Shown: in pieces, positions 9,094 through 16,488 of the stretch
Layout of the letters: the number at the start of each line of letters is the position of its first letter
How positions within the stretch are numbered: position 1 is the stretch's first letter
From: Blastococcus sp. TF02A-35
GTDB taxonomy: Bacteria; Actinomycetota; Actinomycetes; Mycobacteriales; Geodermatophilaceae
Assembly (NCBI RefSeq): GCF_004571075.1
Contig: NZ_SPQP01000013.1
Coordinates: forward strand, 1 to 64,000
DNA length: 64,000 nucleotides
Direction of reading: 5' to 3'
Notes under the pieces: generated by a model
What the model saw: only the letters and a program-made list of their open reading frames with translations
The model's database searches: none
What the model was told of the DNA's origin: nothing
Made by a program: the position numbers and the translations under genes

Positions 9094-9830
9094 ACGCCCT
9101 CGACATCGTCCTGTGGGTGATCGTCCCGTACATCAGCCTGGCGATCTTCGTCGTCGGGCACTACTGGCGGTACAAGTACGACAAGTTCGGCTGGACCACC
9201 CGGTCCAGCCAGCTCTACGAGTCCCGCCTGCTGCGGTGGGGGAGCCCGCTGTTCCACTTCGGCATCCTGTTCGTGCTCATCGGGCACGTCATGGGCCTGG
9301 GCATCCCCAAGTCGTGGACCGAGGCCGTGGGGCTGTCCGAGACGGCCTACCACGCCATGGCCATCGGGGTCGGGGCGATCGCCGGCTTCGGCACCCTGGT
9401 CGGCCTGGGCATCCTGCTCTACCGGCGGCGCACCACCGGGCCGGTGTTCAGCGCGACCACCAAGAACGACAAGTTCATGTACCTGGTGCTCACCATGACC
9501 ATTCTGTTCGGGCTGAGCAACACCGTGCTGGGGGTCGTGGGGCATGGGGGCGTGGACTACCGGGACACCGTCTCGCCGTGGTTCCGCAGCATCTTCTACT
9601 TCAACCCCCAGCCCGAGCTGATGGCCGCGGCCGGGCCCGGTTTCCAGCTGCACGCGCTCTCGGCGTTGCTGCTGTTCGCGATCTGGCCTTTCACCCGGCT
9701 CGTCCACGTGTTCAGCGCGCCCCTGGGCTACTTCACCCGGCCCTACATCGTCTACCGCAGCCGCGACCGCCAGCTCGGCAACCGGGCGACACCGCGCGGT
9801 TGGGATCGAGTGGGAGGGCCACGCAGGTGA
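9090..9830 (+). CDS. narI: Respiratory nitrate reductase, gamma subunit (cytochrome b)
   Basis: This 246-residue membrane subunit oxidises quinol and anchors NarGH. Five hydrophobic segments are visible (about residues 5-25, 48-68, 85-108, 125-147 and 183-203). Heme-ligating histidines are plausible in FHFGILFVLIGHVMG, the segment near AYHAMAIG, QLHALSALLLF and RLVHVFSAP, as in other NarI proteins. The GTG at 9090 is preceded by GCAGGAG and overlaps the narJ stop; the narI stop in turn overlaps the narK start. The complete G-H-J-I set implies a working membrane nitrate reductase. Confidence 0.95.
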   Translation: MNALDIVLWVIVPYISLAIFVVGHYWRYKYDKFGWTTRSSQLYESRLLRWGSPLFHFGILFVLIGHVMGLGIPKSWTEAVGLSETAYHAMAIGVGAIAGFGTLVGLGILLYRRRTTGPVFSATTKNDKFMYLVLTMTILFGLSNTVLGVVGHGGVDYRDTVSPWFRSIFYFNPQPELMAAAGPGFQLHALSALLLFAIWPFTRLVHVFSAPLGYFTRPYIVYRSRDRQLGNRATPRGWDRVGGPRR

Positions 9831-11068
9831 CCACCGCACCGTCGCCCGGTTCCGCGGGCACACCAGGGACGTCCGCGGAGGCCATCCCCCGGGAGGCCTG
9901 GGTGATGCTGGCGGTCGCGACCGTCGGCTTCGCCATCAATTTCTGGGCGTGGGCCCTGGTGAGTCCACTCGGCGCGTTCTTCACCGACGAGCTGGGCCTC
10001 AGCGCGCTCGAGAAGTCGCTGCTGGTGGCCGTACCCGTGGTGGTCGGGTCGCTCGGGCGCATCCCCGTGGGTGCCATGACCGACCGGTTCGGTGCGCGGC
10101 TCATGTTCCCGTTGATCAGCGCGATGACCATCCTGCCGGTGCTCTTCATCGGGTACGTCGGCAACGACTCCTACCCGATGATGTTGCTCGGCGGCTTCGT
10201 CCTCGGGCTGGGCGGCACGACCTTCGCCATCGGCGTGCCACTGGTCAACTCGTGGTTCCCGCCGGCCAAGCGCGGCACCGCGCTGGGCATCTTCGGCGCC
10301 GGCATGGGCGGGACCGCCATCTCCGCCTTCACCACCGTCGGACTCAAGGATTCCTTCGGCCTCGCCTTCCCGTTCACTCTGGTCGCCATCCTGCTCGCGC
10401 TCTACGGGGTCGCCTCCTACGCCCTGCTGCGGGATGCCCCGGGGCGCACGGCCGTGACCGGGGGAGTGCTCCGGCGGACGTGGGAGACCTTTCGATTGCC
10501 GGTCACCCTGCAGATGTCGTTCCTCTACGCGGTCGGCTTCGGTGGCTTCGTCGCCTTCAGCGTGTACCTGCCCACCTACCTGCGCGACGCCTTCGGCCTG
10601 ACCCCCGGCGACGCCGCGCTGCGCACCGCCGGGTTCGTCGTCCTCGCGGTGATCATGCGGCCGGTCGGCGGGGTCCTGTCCGACCGGTTCCACCCTCTGC
10701 CCGTGCTCGTCGGTTGCTTCGCGGTCGTCACAGCGTTCGCGGCGGTGTCGGCGCTGGAGCGGCCGTTGGAGTGGACAGGCACGGTCGCCTTCCTCGCCAT
10801 GGCCGCCGCACTCGGCGCCTCGTCCGGTGCGGTGTTCGCCCTCGTGGCCCTGGCCGCCCCGGCGGGCAAGGTCGGCGCGGTCACCGGCATCGTCGGCGCC
10901 GCCGGCGGCCTCGGTGGGTTCGCCCCGCCGCTGGTCATGGGCGCCATCTACGGTTGGTCCGGAAATTACAAACCCGGCCTCTGGTTGCTGGCCGGAACGG
11001 CTCTCCTCGCCGCCGCCTACACCTTCTGGGGTATGCGGTCGGTAGGGCGACCGGCACGGGCGAAGTGA
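9827..11068 (+). CDS. narK: Nitrate/nitrite transporter, major facilitator superfamily
   Basis: This 413-residue MFS protein has about 12 membrane segments. It shows the MFS loop signature GRIPVGAMTDRFGAR between helices 2 and 3, and a second related loop, RPVGGVLSDRF, in the C-terminal half. Glycine-rich helices (GGFVLGLGGTTFAIGVPLVNSWFPPAKRG and GIVGAAGGLGGFAPPLVMGAIYG) correspond to the nitrate signature motifs of NarK/Nar1 carriers. GTG at 9827 lies in the narI stop (GTGA). It is the last gene of the operon and would bring nitrate in and/or export nitrite. Confidence 0.95.
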   Translation: MTTAPSPGSAGTPGTSAEAIPREAWVMLAVATVGFAINFWAWALVSPLGAFFTDELGLSALEKSLLVAVPVVVGSLGRIPVGAMTDRFGARLMFPLISAMTILPVLFIGYVGNDSYPMMLLGGFVLGLGGTTFAIGVPLVNSWFPPAKRGTALGIFGAGMGGTAISAFTTVGLKDSFGLAFPFTLVAILLALYGVASYALLRDAPGRTAVTGGVLRRTWETFRLPVTLQMSFLYAVGFGGFVAFSVYLPTYLRDAFGLTPGDAALRTAGFVVLAVIMRPVGGVLSDRFHPLPVLVGCFAVVTAFAAVSALERPLEWTGTVAFLAMAAALGASSGAVFALVALAAPAGKVGAVTGIVGAAGGLGGFAPPLVMGAIYGWSGNYKPGLWLLAGTALLAAAYTFWGMRSVGRPARAK

Positions 11069-11110
11069 CGCGCCTCACCGGCGGCCGCGGGATGGCCGAT
11101 GCAGCGAGGG

Positions 11111-11126
11111 CACTTGAATTCAAGTG
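11111..11126. promoter_or_regulatory. Perfect 16-bp palindrome, candidate operator
   Basis: CACTTGAATTCAAGTG is fully self-complementary over 16 bp and AT-rich at its centre in an otherwise very GC-rich stretch. It sits 42 bp after the narK stop and 60 bp before the ATG of the hemerythrin-like fragment, where a promoter for that gene would lie. Its form fits a dimeric repressor site. The cognate regulator is not known; the divergent winged-helix regulator at 2077-2823 is one candidate. Confidence 0.6.
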
Positions 11127-11186
11127 ACGACCGAGCCGGGCCCCGGCCAGCCACCGTACCCGCCCTGCGATGGAGGAGACCTATCG

Positions 11187-11285
11187 ATGTGCGACCACTG
11201 CGGCTGCCGGAACCTCACCCCCGTCGCCCGGCTGATGGACGAGCACGACCGCTTGCGTGAACTCAGCGGCCAGCTCGCTGGGAAG
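11187..11285 (+). pseudogene. Hemerythrin-like protein, N-terminal fragment only
   Basis: ATG at 11187, preceded by GGAGGAG, starts MCDHCGCR, the characteristic Cys/His-rich leader of actinobacterial hemerythrin-domain proteins. It is followed by a first helix with LMDEHDRL, in which E and H would be iron ligands. After about 33 residues (near 11285) the similarity ends. The frame stays open to 11642 but turns into low-complexity, Arg/Gly-rich sequence without hemerythrin ligands. I read this as a gene cut by insertion or deletion. Intact homologues often accompany NO/nitrate genes, which agrees with its position after narK. Confidence 0.65.
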
Positions 11286-11450
11286 ACGAACACTCCGCGC
11301 CGCGAGCACTGCCCGTCAACTGACGGGATGCGGCGGCGCCCGACCAGTTGTGTGCCGAAGCTCCGGTCGAGGGGAGTCCCGCCGTCAGGCTTTGTCTGTG
11401 GGCGGAGCGCCGACGAGGGTCCGGTCTACATCGATCGCAACGACGGGATG

Positions 11451-11603
11451 TCAGGCGGCGGGTGTCACGCCGCCGCGACTGCATTGGGAGTCGGTGCCGA
11501 TCGCGGTTCTTGTGGCCGGGCTGGATGGGGGCACCCGCTGACCGGTGGTGCCGTTCACGAGTGCGGCGAGGGCGCGACGGTCGAAGTTGAAGTCGCGAGG
11601 CAT
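11451..11603 (-). CDS. Hypothetical 50-residue ORF in mobile-element debris
   Basis: A small minus-strand frame begins with ATG at 11603, with a GGGGAGAGAG stretch upstream, and reads [18 protein letters not shown] before a Ser/Pro/Thr-rich tail ending at 11451. I do not recognise a family. The stretch lies between the broken hemerythrin gene and the IF2-N gene, so it may be a truncated relic of an inserted element rather than a working gene. The 11286-11722 interval otherwise shows no convincing coding region. Confidence 0.25.
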   Translation of the reverse strand: MPRDFNFDRRALAALVNGTTGQRVPPSSPATRTAIGTDSQCSRGGVTPAA

Positions 11604-11722
11604 CGGAGGAATGGCTCTCTCCCCGGAGTGTCGGGCGAGTAGCCCGTGGAGTTGTCGTACAGGTGTGCGAGCCTCGGAGGCGTCTTGTCCATCCGCAGTT
11701 CGCTCGGAGGGAGCGGCACGGG

Positions 11723-12421
11723 ATGCCAGGTAAGGCCCGCGTACACGAACTCGCCAAGGAGTTCGGAGTCGATAGCAAGATCCTGCTCGCCAAGCTCAAG
11801 GAGCTGGGCTTCTTCGTGAAGTCGTCGTCCAGCCTTGTAGAGGCGCCGGTGGCCCGACAGCTTCGGGAGTGCTTCCCGCAGGCTCAACGGCCAGTGTCGG
11901 CGCCAGGTCGTCCGGCTCCGCGATCAGCGGTGCAGGAGCACGCTGCGCCGTTGCCGCCCGTGAGACGGATGTCGTCTGCGCTGCCACCACGGCCGCAGCC
12001 GCTGCCCGCCTTCCCGAGCCGCCGACTCAGGCGTGAGTGGTATCGCGGAACCCCGCCGGAGGGGCTCACCAAGTACCTGCTCGACCACTACGTCGTCTGC
12101 CGGCGGGATCCAGAGGGAAGGTCGCCGGGTGGCTCCTACTCCTACTTCGAGGACGAGGTTCGCCAGGCAAGGGATCTATCGGCCGAGTGGGCGCCGACTC
12201 TCTTCGATGGCCTCAAGTTCGCGGACATCGTGCGGTGGATGCGGGAAGGTGCGCCTGCCCAGTACGCGGGCGATCTGCACCGAGCGGGCGTCCGGCCGGA
12301 GGAGCTGAGTTGGTCGTACGAGGACCGAGGCGCCGAGCCCCTGAGCATGCGACTGATCCGCGGTCGGTGGACGGTGGAGATGGTCGTCAACGAGGTCGAG
12401 CGGCGGCGTGAACTGAGGTGA
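11723..12421 (+). CDS. Orphan IF-2 N-terminal-domain protein
   Basis: This is a 232-residue protein. Residues 1-50 match the IF2_N fold found at the N-terminus of translation initiation factor IF-2: [16 protein letters not shown], then [17 protein letters not shown] and PVARQLRE. A Pro/Arg-rich linker (about 55-105) leads to an unrecognised C-terminal domain (110-232) rich in Trp, Tyr and Arg, with [20 protein letters not shown] and LSWSYEDRG. No G domain is present, so this is not infB. ATG at 11723 was chosen because it starts the domain and has GGAGGGA upstream. Its composition is less GC-rich than neighbouring core genes, and it lies in the mobile-element scar region. The function is unknown. 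Confidence 0.75.
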   Translation: MPGKARVHELAKEFGVDSKILLAKLKELGFFVKSSSSLVEAPVARQLRECFPQAQRPVSAPGRPAPRSAVQEHAAPLPPVRRMSSALPPRPQPLPAFPSRRLRREWYRGTPPEGLTKYLLDHYVVCRRDPEGRSPGGSYSYFEDEVRQARDLSAEWAPTLFDGLKFADIVRWMREGAPAQYAGDLHRAGVRPEELSWSYEDRGAEPLSMRLIRGRWTVEMVVNEVERRRELR

Positions 12422-12740
12422 TGCGGCGATGGAACGCTTCGCCAGCGGTGAAGCGGGCGTCGCGTTGGCGTTCACCTCCATCCCTCATCGGTGACTGCCC
12501 TAGTAGCAGGGTGGGCCGAAGTGGATCAGGCGGGGTTTTTGGGCGTCCCCTGAGATGGTCGCCGGGAAGGAGCGTGGAGGGTGATCGCCGCAGTCGCGGG
12601 ACCGGCGACAGGCACTCTTTAGGCACCCAATACTCCCGTAATCGGCCGTCACGAGCCGTCGTAGCCAACGCTTCGCAGCCCCTCTGACCTGCGTCTTCAA
12701 CGTGAGCCAACGCGAGCAAGCGCCTCAAGATCAAATCGCA
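12422..12740. other. Gene-free stretch, probable remnant of an integrated element
   Basis: I see no gene with recognisable family features on either strand. Composition is mixed and less GC-biased than in the neighbouring core genes, and short frames on both strands look random. Position between the IF2-N gene and a tRNA 3' fragment suggests leftover DNA from an excised or decayed integrative element. Confidence 0.4.
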
Positions 12741-12745
12741 GGGTT

Positions 12746-12770
12746 ATTGGTTCGAGTCCAATCGGGGGAG
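12746..12770 (+). other. tRNA 3'-end fragment, probable attachment-site scar
   Basis: The sequence folds as a T arm, ATTGG-TTCGAGT-CCAAT, followed by a 7-nt acceptor 3' strand CGGGGGA and a discriminator G. A terminator lies 8 nt downstream, as behind real tRNA genes. The expected 5' acceptor (TCCCCCG) and D arm are absent from the 70-100 bases upstream. Integrative elements that target tRNA genes leave such 3' duplicates, so this is probably an att scar. The tRNA identity cannot be assigned with confidence. Confidence 0.55.
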
Positions 12771-12777
12771 CCCTTCC

Positions 12778-12808
12778 AAGGCCCTTGACCGACACGGTCA
12801 GGGGCCTT
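12778..12808 (+). terminator. Terminator behind the tRNA 3' fragment
   Basis: AAGGCCCTTGACCG pairs with CGGTCAGGGGCCTT across a 3-nt loop, with one G-U wobble in 14 pairs. It lies just downstream of the tRNA 3' end. It probably once terminated the complete tRNA gene. Confidence 0.75.
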
Positions 12809-12838
12809 CGTCGTCCCTGGGCGTCGCCGTGGACGACT

Positions 12839-12871
12839 CGGGGCCCGCCCGGACGAACCGGACGGGCCCCG
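12839..12871 (-). terminator. Terminator of the amidase operon
   Basis: CGGGGCCCGCCCGG and CCGGACGGGCCCCG form a 14-bp stem with one imperfect pair (a G-U wobble in the minus-strand RNA) around a 5-nt loop. It lies 14 bp after the stop of the minus-strand amidase gene. Confidence 0.75.
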
Positions 12872-12884
12872 AGGGTGGGACGGG

Positions 12885-13910
12885 TCAGCGCTGGGCGAGG
12901 TAGGCCGCGCCGGTCTGCCGCAGCCGGTCGTGCACGCCGTCGTTCACCGTGACGCCCTCGCGGCCGAGGAACGCCTTCGCCAGCTTGGCGACCATCGTGT
13001 AGTTGGTGTCCACGACGTTGGCCACCGGCGCGAGCCCGGCCTGGCTGACCAGCTGGTAGGCGTCGAGGGTGTCCCAGCCGGTGAGCTCGGCGGCCCAGGT
13101 GACCAGGTCGTGCTGGCTCACCCGGTAGGCGTCCTCCAGCGGCTTGGTGGAGCCGGTCGACATGAGGAAGTCGTCGGTCTCCAGCCGCGGCCAGGGGTTC
13201 CCGCCGCCCTTGATGAGGTCCACCACGACGACGGTGCGCATGGCCGCCTCCACGGCGGTGCCGCACACCTCGCCCTCGCCCTGCCGGCAGTGCCCGTCGC
13301 CGATCGCCAGCTGGCCGCCGGCCACGTTGACGCCGAAGTACGCCGTCGTGCCGGCCCGCAGCTCCGGGGTGTCCATGTTGCCGCCGTGCGCCCCGGGCGT
13401 GACGGTCGCGAACACCTCGCCGCCCGCGGGGGCGACCCCGACGGTCCCGTGCATCGGGTCGAGCGGCAGCTCCACCTCGGGGCCGCCACGGCGCGGCCGG
13501 AACAGGCAGGTGCCGCGCTCGCGGTCGACCTCGTAGACCCACACGACCTCGTCGAGGGGGGCGTGCAGCATCGCCGTGGTGTGCGTGGCCGTGAGCGCCC
13601 CGAAGTGCGGGAACGTCGTCGAGACGGCCCAGTCGCGGGCCGGCGCGATCTCGACGAAGTGCACCGCCAGGGTGTCGCCGGGCTCGGCGCCCTCGACGTG
13701 GATCGGCCCGGTGACCGGGTTGAGCTGCGAGAAGTCGCAGACGGCGCTGGGCAGGTCGTCGGCGCTGGTCACCCGGCCGCCGAAGCAGTCCTCGGTGGTC
13801 AGCTCGACGACGGTGCCCGGCCGCACCCGCACCAGCGGCTCGGGGGCGCCGCCGAAGGTGTAGCGGTACTGGTCGGGCGTGGGCGAGAGCTGGACGACCT
13901 CGAGGCTCAC
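12885..13910 (-). CDS. Acetamidase/formamidase-family amidase
   Basis: This 341-residue protein belongs to the FmdA/AmdA family, which hydrolyses formamide or acetamide to ammonia and the carboxylate. Family features include the EDCFGG segment, NPVTGPIHVEGAEPGD, the PHFG segment, TPGAHGGNMDTPEL around the metal-binding region, and GDGHCRQGEGEVCGTAVE. Start GTG at 13910 overlaps the upstream permease stop (GTGA), so the two genes are co-translated. The pairing with a permease and an amide-sensor-like protein suggests uptake and use of short amides as a nitrogen source. The exact substrate cannot be read from the sequence. Confidence 0.92.
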   Translation of the reverse strand: MSLEVVQLSPTPDQYRYTFGGAPEPLVRVRPGTVVELTTEDCFGGRVTSADDLPSAVCDFSQLNPVTGPIHVEGAEPGDTLAVHFVEIAPARDWAVSTTFPHFGALTATHTTAMLHAPLDEVVWVYEVDRERGTCLFRPRRGGPEVELPLDPMHGTVGVAPAGGEVFATVTPGAHGGNMDTPELRAGTTAYFGVNVAGGQLAIGDGHCRQGEGEVCGTAVEAAMRTVVVVDLIKGGGNPWPRLETDDFLMSTGSTKPLEDAYRVSQHDLVTWAAELTGWDTLDAYQLVSQAGLAPVANVVDTNYTMVAKLAKAFLGREGVTVNDGVHDRLRQTGAAYLAQR

Positions 13911-15343
13911 AGCGCGTCCTCCGTCCTGAGCTCCGGCTTGCGGCCGGTGGCCAGCAGCACGACCAGCAGCACGACGCCGACGGCGAACCACACGAACCCG
14001 AGCTCCTGGGCGGCCACCTGGGCGTTGTAGACGACGTAGGCCAGGATCGCGAAGCCGATGACGGGCACCGCGAGGTGCAGCCACCAGTTCCGGCTCTTCT
14101 GCCGCCCGATGTAGTGCACGACCACGGAGACGTGCAGCAGCAGGAACGCCGACAGGGCGCCGAAGTTGACCAGCGTGGACAGCAGCGTGATGCCGTCGTC
14201 GCGGGTGCTCATGTAGATGCCGAGCACCAGCGAGATCGCCGCGACGAGGAAGGTCGCGTTGACCGGCACCCGCCGGGTCGGGTGGACGCTGGCGAGGAAC
14301 GCCGGCAGCTGCCGGTCGCGCGCCATGGCGAACAGCAGCCGCGAGGTGGCTGCCTGGGCCACCAGCGAGTTGGCGAAGCCCCACGCGATGGCGGTGGCGA
14401 CGGCCGTCAGGGTGCCCAGCCAGGCCCCGCCGGCGACCTCGGCAGCGTCGTAGAAGGCGGTGCCGGCGGCGTCGCCCTCGGCGATCAGCGTCTCGGGGTC
14501 GGCCACGAGCAGCGCGGCGACCCAGGTCTGGACGACGAACAGCGTCCCGGCGAGCACCAGCGCCGCGATCATCGACTTGCCGATCGAGCGGGCTGCGTCC
14601 TTGTTCTCCTCGGCGAGGGTGGAGATCGCGTCGAAGCCCAGGAAGCTCAGCACGGCGATGGAGACCGCGCCGAACACCAGCTCCAGGGAGAAGGTGTCGC
14701 TGTTGTAGATGGGCGAGAGGTCCCAGCCGCCGCCCTCGCCCGAGGAGAGCGCGACGACGCCGATGACGAGGAAGATCGCCAGCACGACCAGCTCGGCGAC
14801 CAGCACGATCTTGTTCACCCGCGCGGTGAACTCGATGCCGAAGTAGTTGACGACGGTGTTCAGCACGATGAAGCCGACGATCCACGCCCAGACGGGGACG
14901 CTGGGGATGATCGAGGTCATCGCGAACCCGGAGATCAGGTACAGCAGGCCGGGGATGAGCAGGTAGTCCAGCAGCACCATCCAGCCGGCGATGAAGCCCA
15001 CCGGCTGGGCGATGCCGCGGCCGGCGTAGGTGTAGACCGAGCCGGCCATCGGGAACGCGCGCGACATCTGCGAGTAGGACGCGGCGGTGAACGCCATGGC
15101 CAGCCCGCCGATGATGTAGGCGAGGGCCACCATGCCGCCGGAGGCCTGGAAGACGCCGCCGAAGATGCCGAACGGCGCGATCGGGACCATGAAGACCAGG
15201 CCGTAGACGAGCAGGTCGCCGAAGGTCAGCGTGCGCTTGAGTTCCTGCTTGTAGCCGAACGACTCGACGCCGGCGGCGGTGGCGGCGGGGGTCACGCCTG
15301 CGGGGCCGGTCGAGGTGCCGGTGGTGGTGCGAGGGTCGCTCAT
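13907..15343 (-). CDS. APC-family amino acid/amide permease
   Basis: This is a 478-residue amino acid-polyamine-organocation permease with about 12 membrane helices. It shows the conserved first-helix region around LTFGDLLVYGLVFMVPIAPFGIFG, GGLAMAFTAASYSQMSRAFPMAGSVYTYAGRG in helices 2-3, and LGFDAISTLAEENKDA near helix 6. The N-terminal 30 residues are Thr/Ala/Gly-rich and cytosolic. It overlaps the amidase gene by four bases, so its substrate is probably the amide or a product of amide metabolism. An inverted repeat lies about 65 bp upstream of its ATG. Confidence 0.92.
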   Translation of the reverse strand: MSDPRTTTGTSTGPAGVTPAATAAGVESFGYKQELKRTLTFGDLLVYGLVFMVPIAPFGIFGGVFQASGGMVALAYIIGGLAMAFTAASYSQMSRAFPMAGSVYTYAGRGIAQPVGFIAGWMVLLDYLLIPGLLYLISGFAMTSIIPSVPVWAWIVGFIVLNTVVNYFGIEFTARVNKIVLVAELVVLAIFLVIGVVALSSGEGGGWDLSPIYNSDTFSLELVFGAVSIAVLSFLGFDAISTLAEENKDAARSIGKSMIAALVLAGTLFVVQTWVAALLVADPETLIAEGDAAGTAFYDAAEVAGGAWLGTLTAVATAIAWGFANSLVAQAATSRLLFAMARDRQLPAFLASVHPTRRVPVNATFLVAAISLVLGIYMSTRDDGITLLSTLVNFGALSAFLLLHVSVVVHYIGRQKSRNWWLHLAVPVIGFAILAYVVYNAQVAAQELGFVWFAVGVVLLVVLLATGRKPELRTEDAL

Positions 15344-15407
15344 GGGCGGTTCACTCCGTCTCTCCTCCCGGTGCGGTGCCGGGGCGCGAGCAGAGTAGGA
15401 CCGAATC

Positions 15408-15421
15408 CTTCCAGGTGGAAG
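15408..15421. promoter_or_regulatory. Inverted repeat upstream of the permease-amidase operon
   Basis: CTTCCAGGTGGAAG has 6-bp perfect arms around a 2-bp centre, with partial symmetry extending two or three bases on each side. It lies 65 bp upstream of the permease ATG and just beyond the stop of the binding-protein gene, inside an 86-bp intergenic gap. It may be the site of the MarR regulator encoded at 16489 or of a nitrogen regulator. Confidence 0.45.
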
Positions 15422-15429
15422 TATCCGTC

Positions 15430-16467
15430 TCAGGCCGTGGGAACGATCGGGATCTCGCGCAGCGCGAGGCCGTCGGCGCGGGCCAGCCGGGCGGCCGGGC
15501 CCCGGCGGCGGAAGCGGCCCGGGCCCGAGACGGCGACCCGGACGCCCTCGTACAGCCCGCGGGCGTAGGCGCAGGCCACCGGCGCGGTCGGTCCCGACCG
15601 GCGGGCGAGCCGCTCCTGCAGCTCCAGCTGCGTGTGGTCGGGCCCGTCGGCGGACGAGGCGAACGAGGGCATGCAGGCGTAGAGCTCGCCGGTGCCGTCG
15701 CCGCCGACGGCGTACAGGCCGTTCTCCTCCAGGGCACCCGACAGCCGCACCACCCTGCGGTCCAGCCCGGCCCGGGTGAACTCGCGGTTGAAGGTGACCA
15801 GGTCGCGCCCGACCATGCTCAGCAGCACGCCGTCCGCCCGCGTCCGGCGGACGAGGTCGAGCAGCGGGCCCATGTCGGTGGGGCCGAACGGCACCAGGGC
15901 CTCGCCGACCACCTGCGCGCCGGCGGCGGCCAGTGCCCGGCGAGCGGCCCGGTGCACCGCCCGTGGCCACACGTAGTCGGTGCCCAGCAGCACCCACCGC
16001 CGCGCCCGCCGGTTGCCGACCAGCCAGGTCAGGGCCGCGGCGTGCTGCTCGGCCGGGGAGGCCCCGGTGCGGACGACGCCCGGGCGCAGCCGGCCGCCCT
16101 CGTGCGGCGGGGTGAACACGTAGCGGGCCGCCGGCGGGAGCGCCCGCTCGAGCGCGCGGTGCACGTCGCTGGTGTGGAACCCGACGAGGACGTCGAAGGC
16201 CCCCGCGCGGAACAGCGACGCCGCCTCCGCGGCAACCACCTCGGGCGCCCGGCCCGAGTCGAGGCTGACCAGCCGCACCTCGCGGCCGTCCACCCCGCCC
16301 GCGGCGTTCAGCTCGTCGGCGGCCAGCCCGGCGAGGTCGAGCGCGGACGGCGCGGTGAGCGCCAGGGGGCCCGACAGCGGCACCGCGAGGCCGACGTGGA
16401 AGACGTCGCGGCGCGGACCCGTGAGCAGGAGGTCCCACGGGTCCAGCGGACGCGTGGCACCGGACAC
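15430..16467 (-). CDS. Periplasmic-binding-fold protein without signal peptide (AmiC-like)
   Basis: This 345-residue protein has the type-1 periplasmic-binding fold of urea, short-amide and branched-chain amino acid receptors. It begins DVFHVGLAVPLSGPLAL and continues with DELNAAGGVDGREVRLV, VLVGFHTSDVHRALE, TPPHEGGRLRPGVVRTGASPAEQ, WVLLGTDYVWPR and MVGRDLVTFNREF. There is no signal peptide or lipobox: from the GTG at 16467 the N-terminus is short and polar, so the protein should be cytosolic. No ABC permease or ATPase gene is nearby. This matches AmiC-type cytosolic amide sensors rather than transport receptors. It lies between the amidase-permease pair and a divergent MarR gene. Confidence 0.8.
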   Translation of the reverse strand: MSGATRPLDPWDLLLTGPRRDVFHVGLAVPLSGPLALTAPSALDLAGLAADELNAAGGVDGREVRLVSLDSGRAPEVVAAEAASLFRAGAFDVLVGFHTSDVHRALERALPPAARYVFTPPHEGGRLRPGVVRTGASPAEQHAAALTWLVGNRRARRWVLLGTDYVWPRAVHRAARRALAAAGAQVVGEALVPFGPTDMGPLLDLVRRTRADGVLLSMVGRDLVTFNREFTRAGLDRRVVRLSGALEENGLYAVGGDGTGELYACMPSFASSADGPDHTQLELQERLARRSGPTAPVACAYARGLYEGVRVAVSGPGRFRRRGPAARLARADGLALREIPIVPTA

Positions 16468-16474
16468 GCGCAGA

Positions 16475-16482
16475 AGTATGGT
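16475..16482. promoter_or_regulatory. Overlapping divergent -10 elements for leaderless transcripts
   Basis: Only 21 bp separate the start codons at 16467 (minus) and 16489 (plus). On the plus strand TATGGT lies 6 nt before the ATG; on the minus strand CATACT, from the same bases, lies 7 nt before the GTG. Neither gene has a clear ribosome-binding site. This spacing is typical of actinobacterial leaderless genes, and one promoter would exclude the other. Confidence 0.5.
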
Positions 16483-16488
16483 CTCCCC

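Noticed and set aside
11124-11642. Reading the whole 172-codon frame as one protein
   Set aside because: Only codons 22-54 resemble a family (hemerythrin leader and first helix). The rest is low-complexity, and the GTG start overlaps the palindrome.
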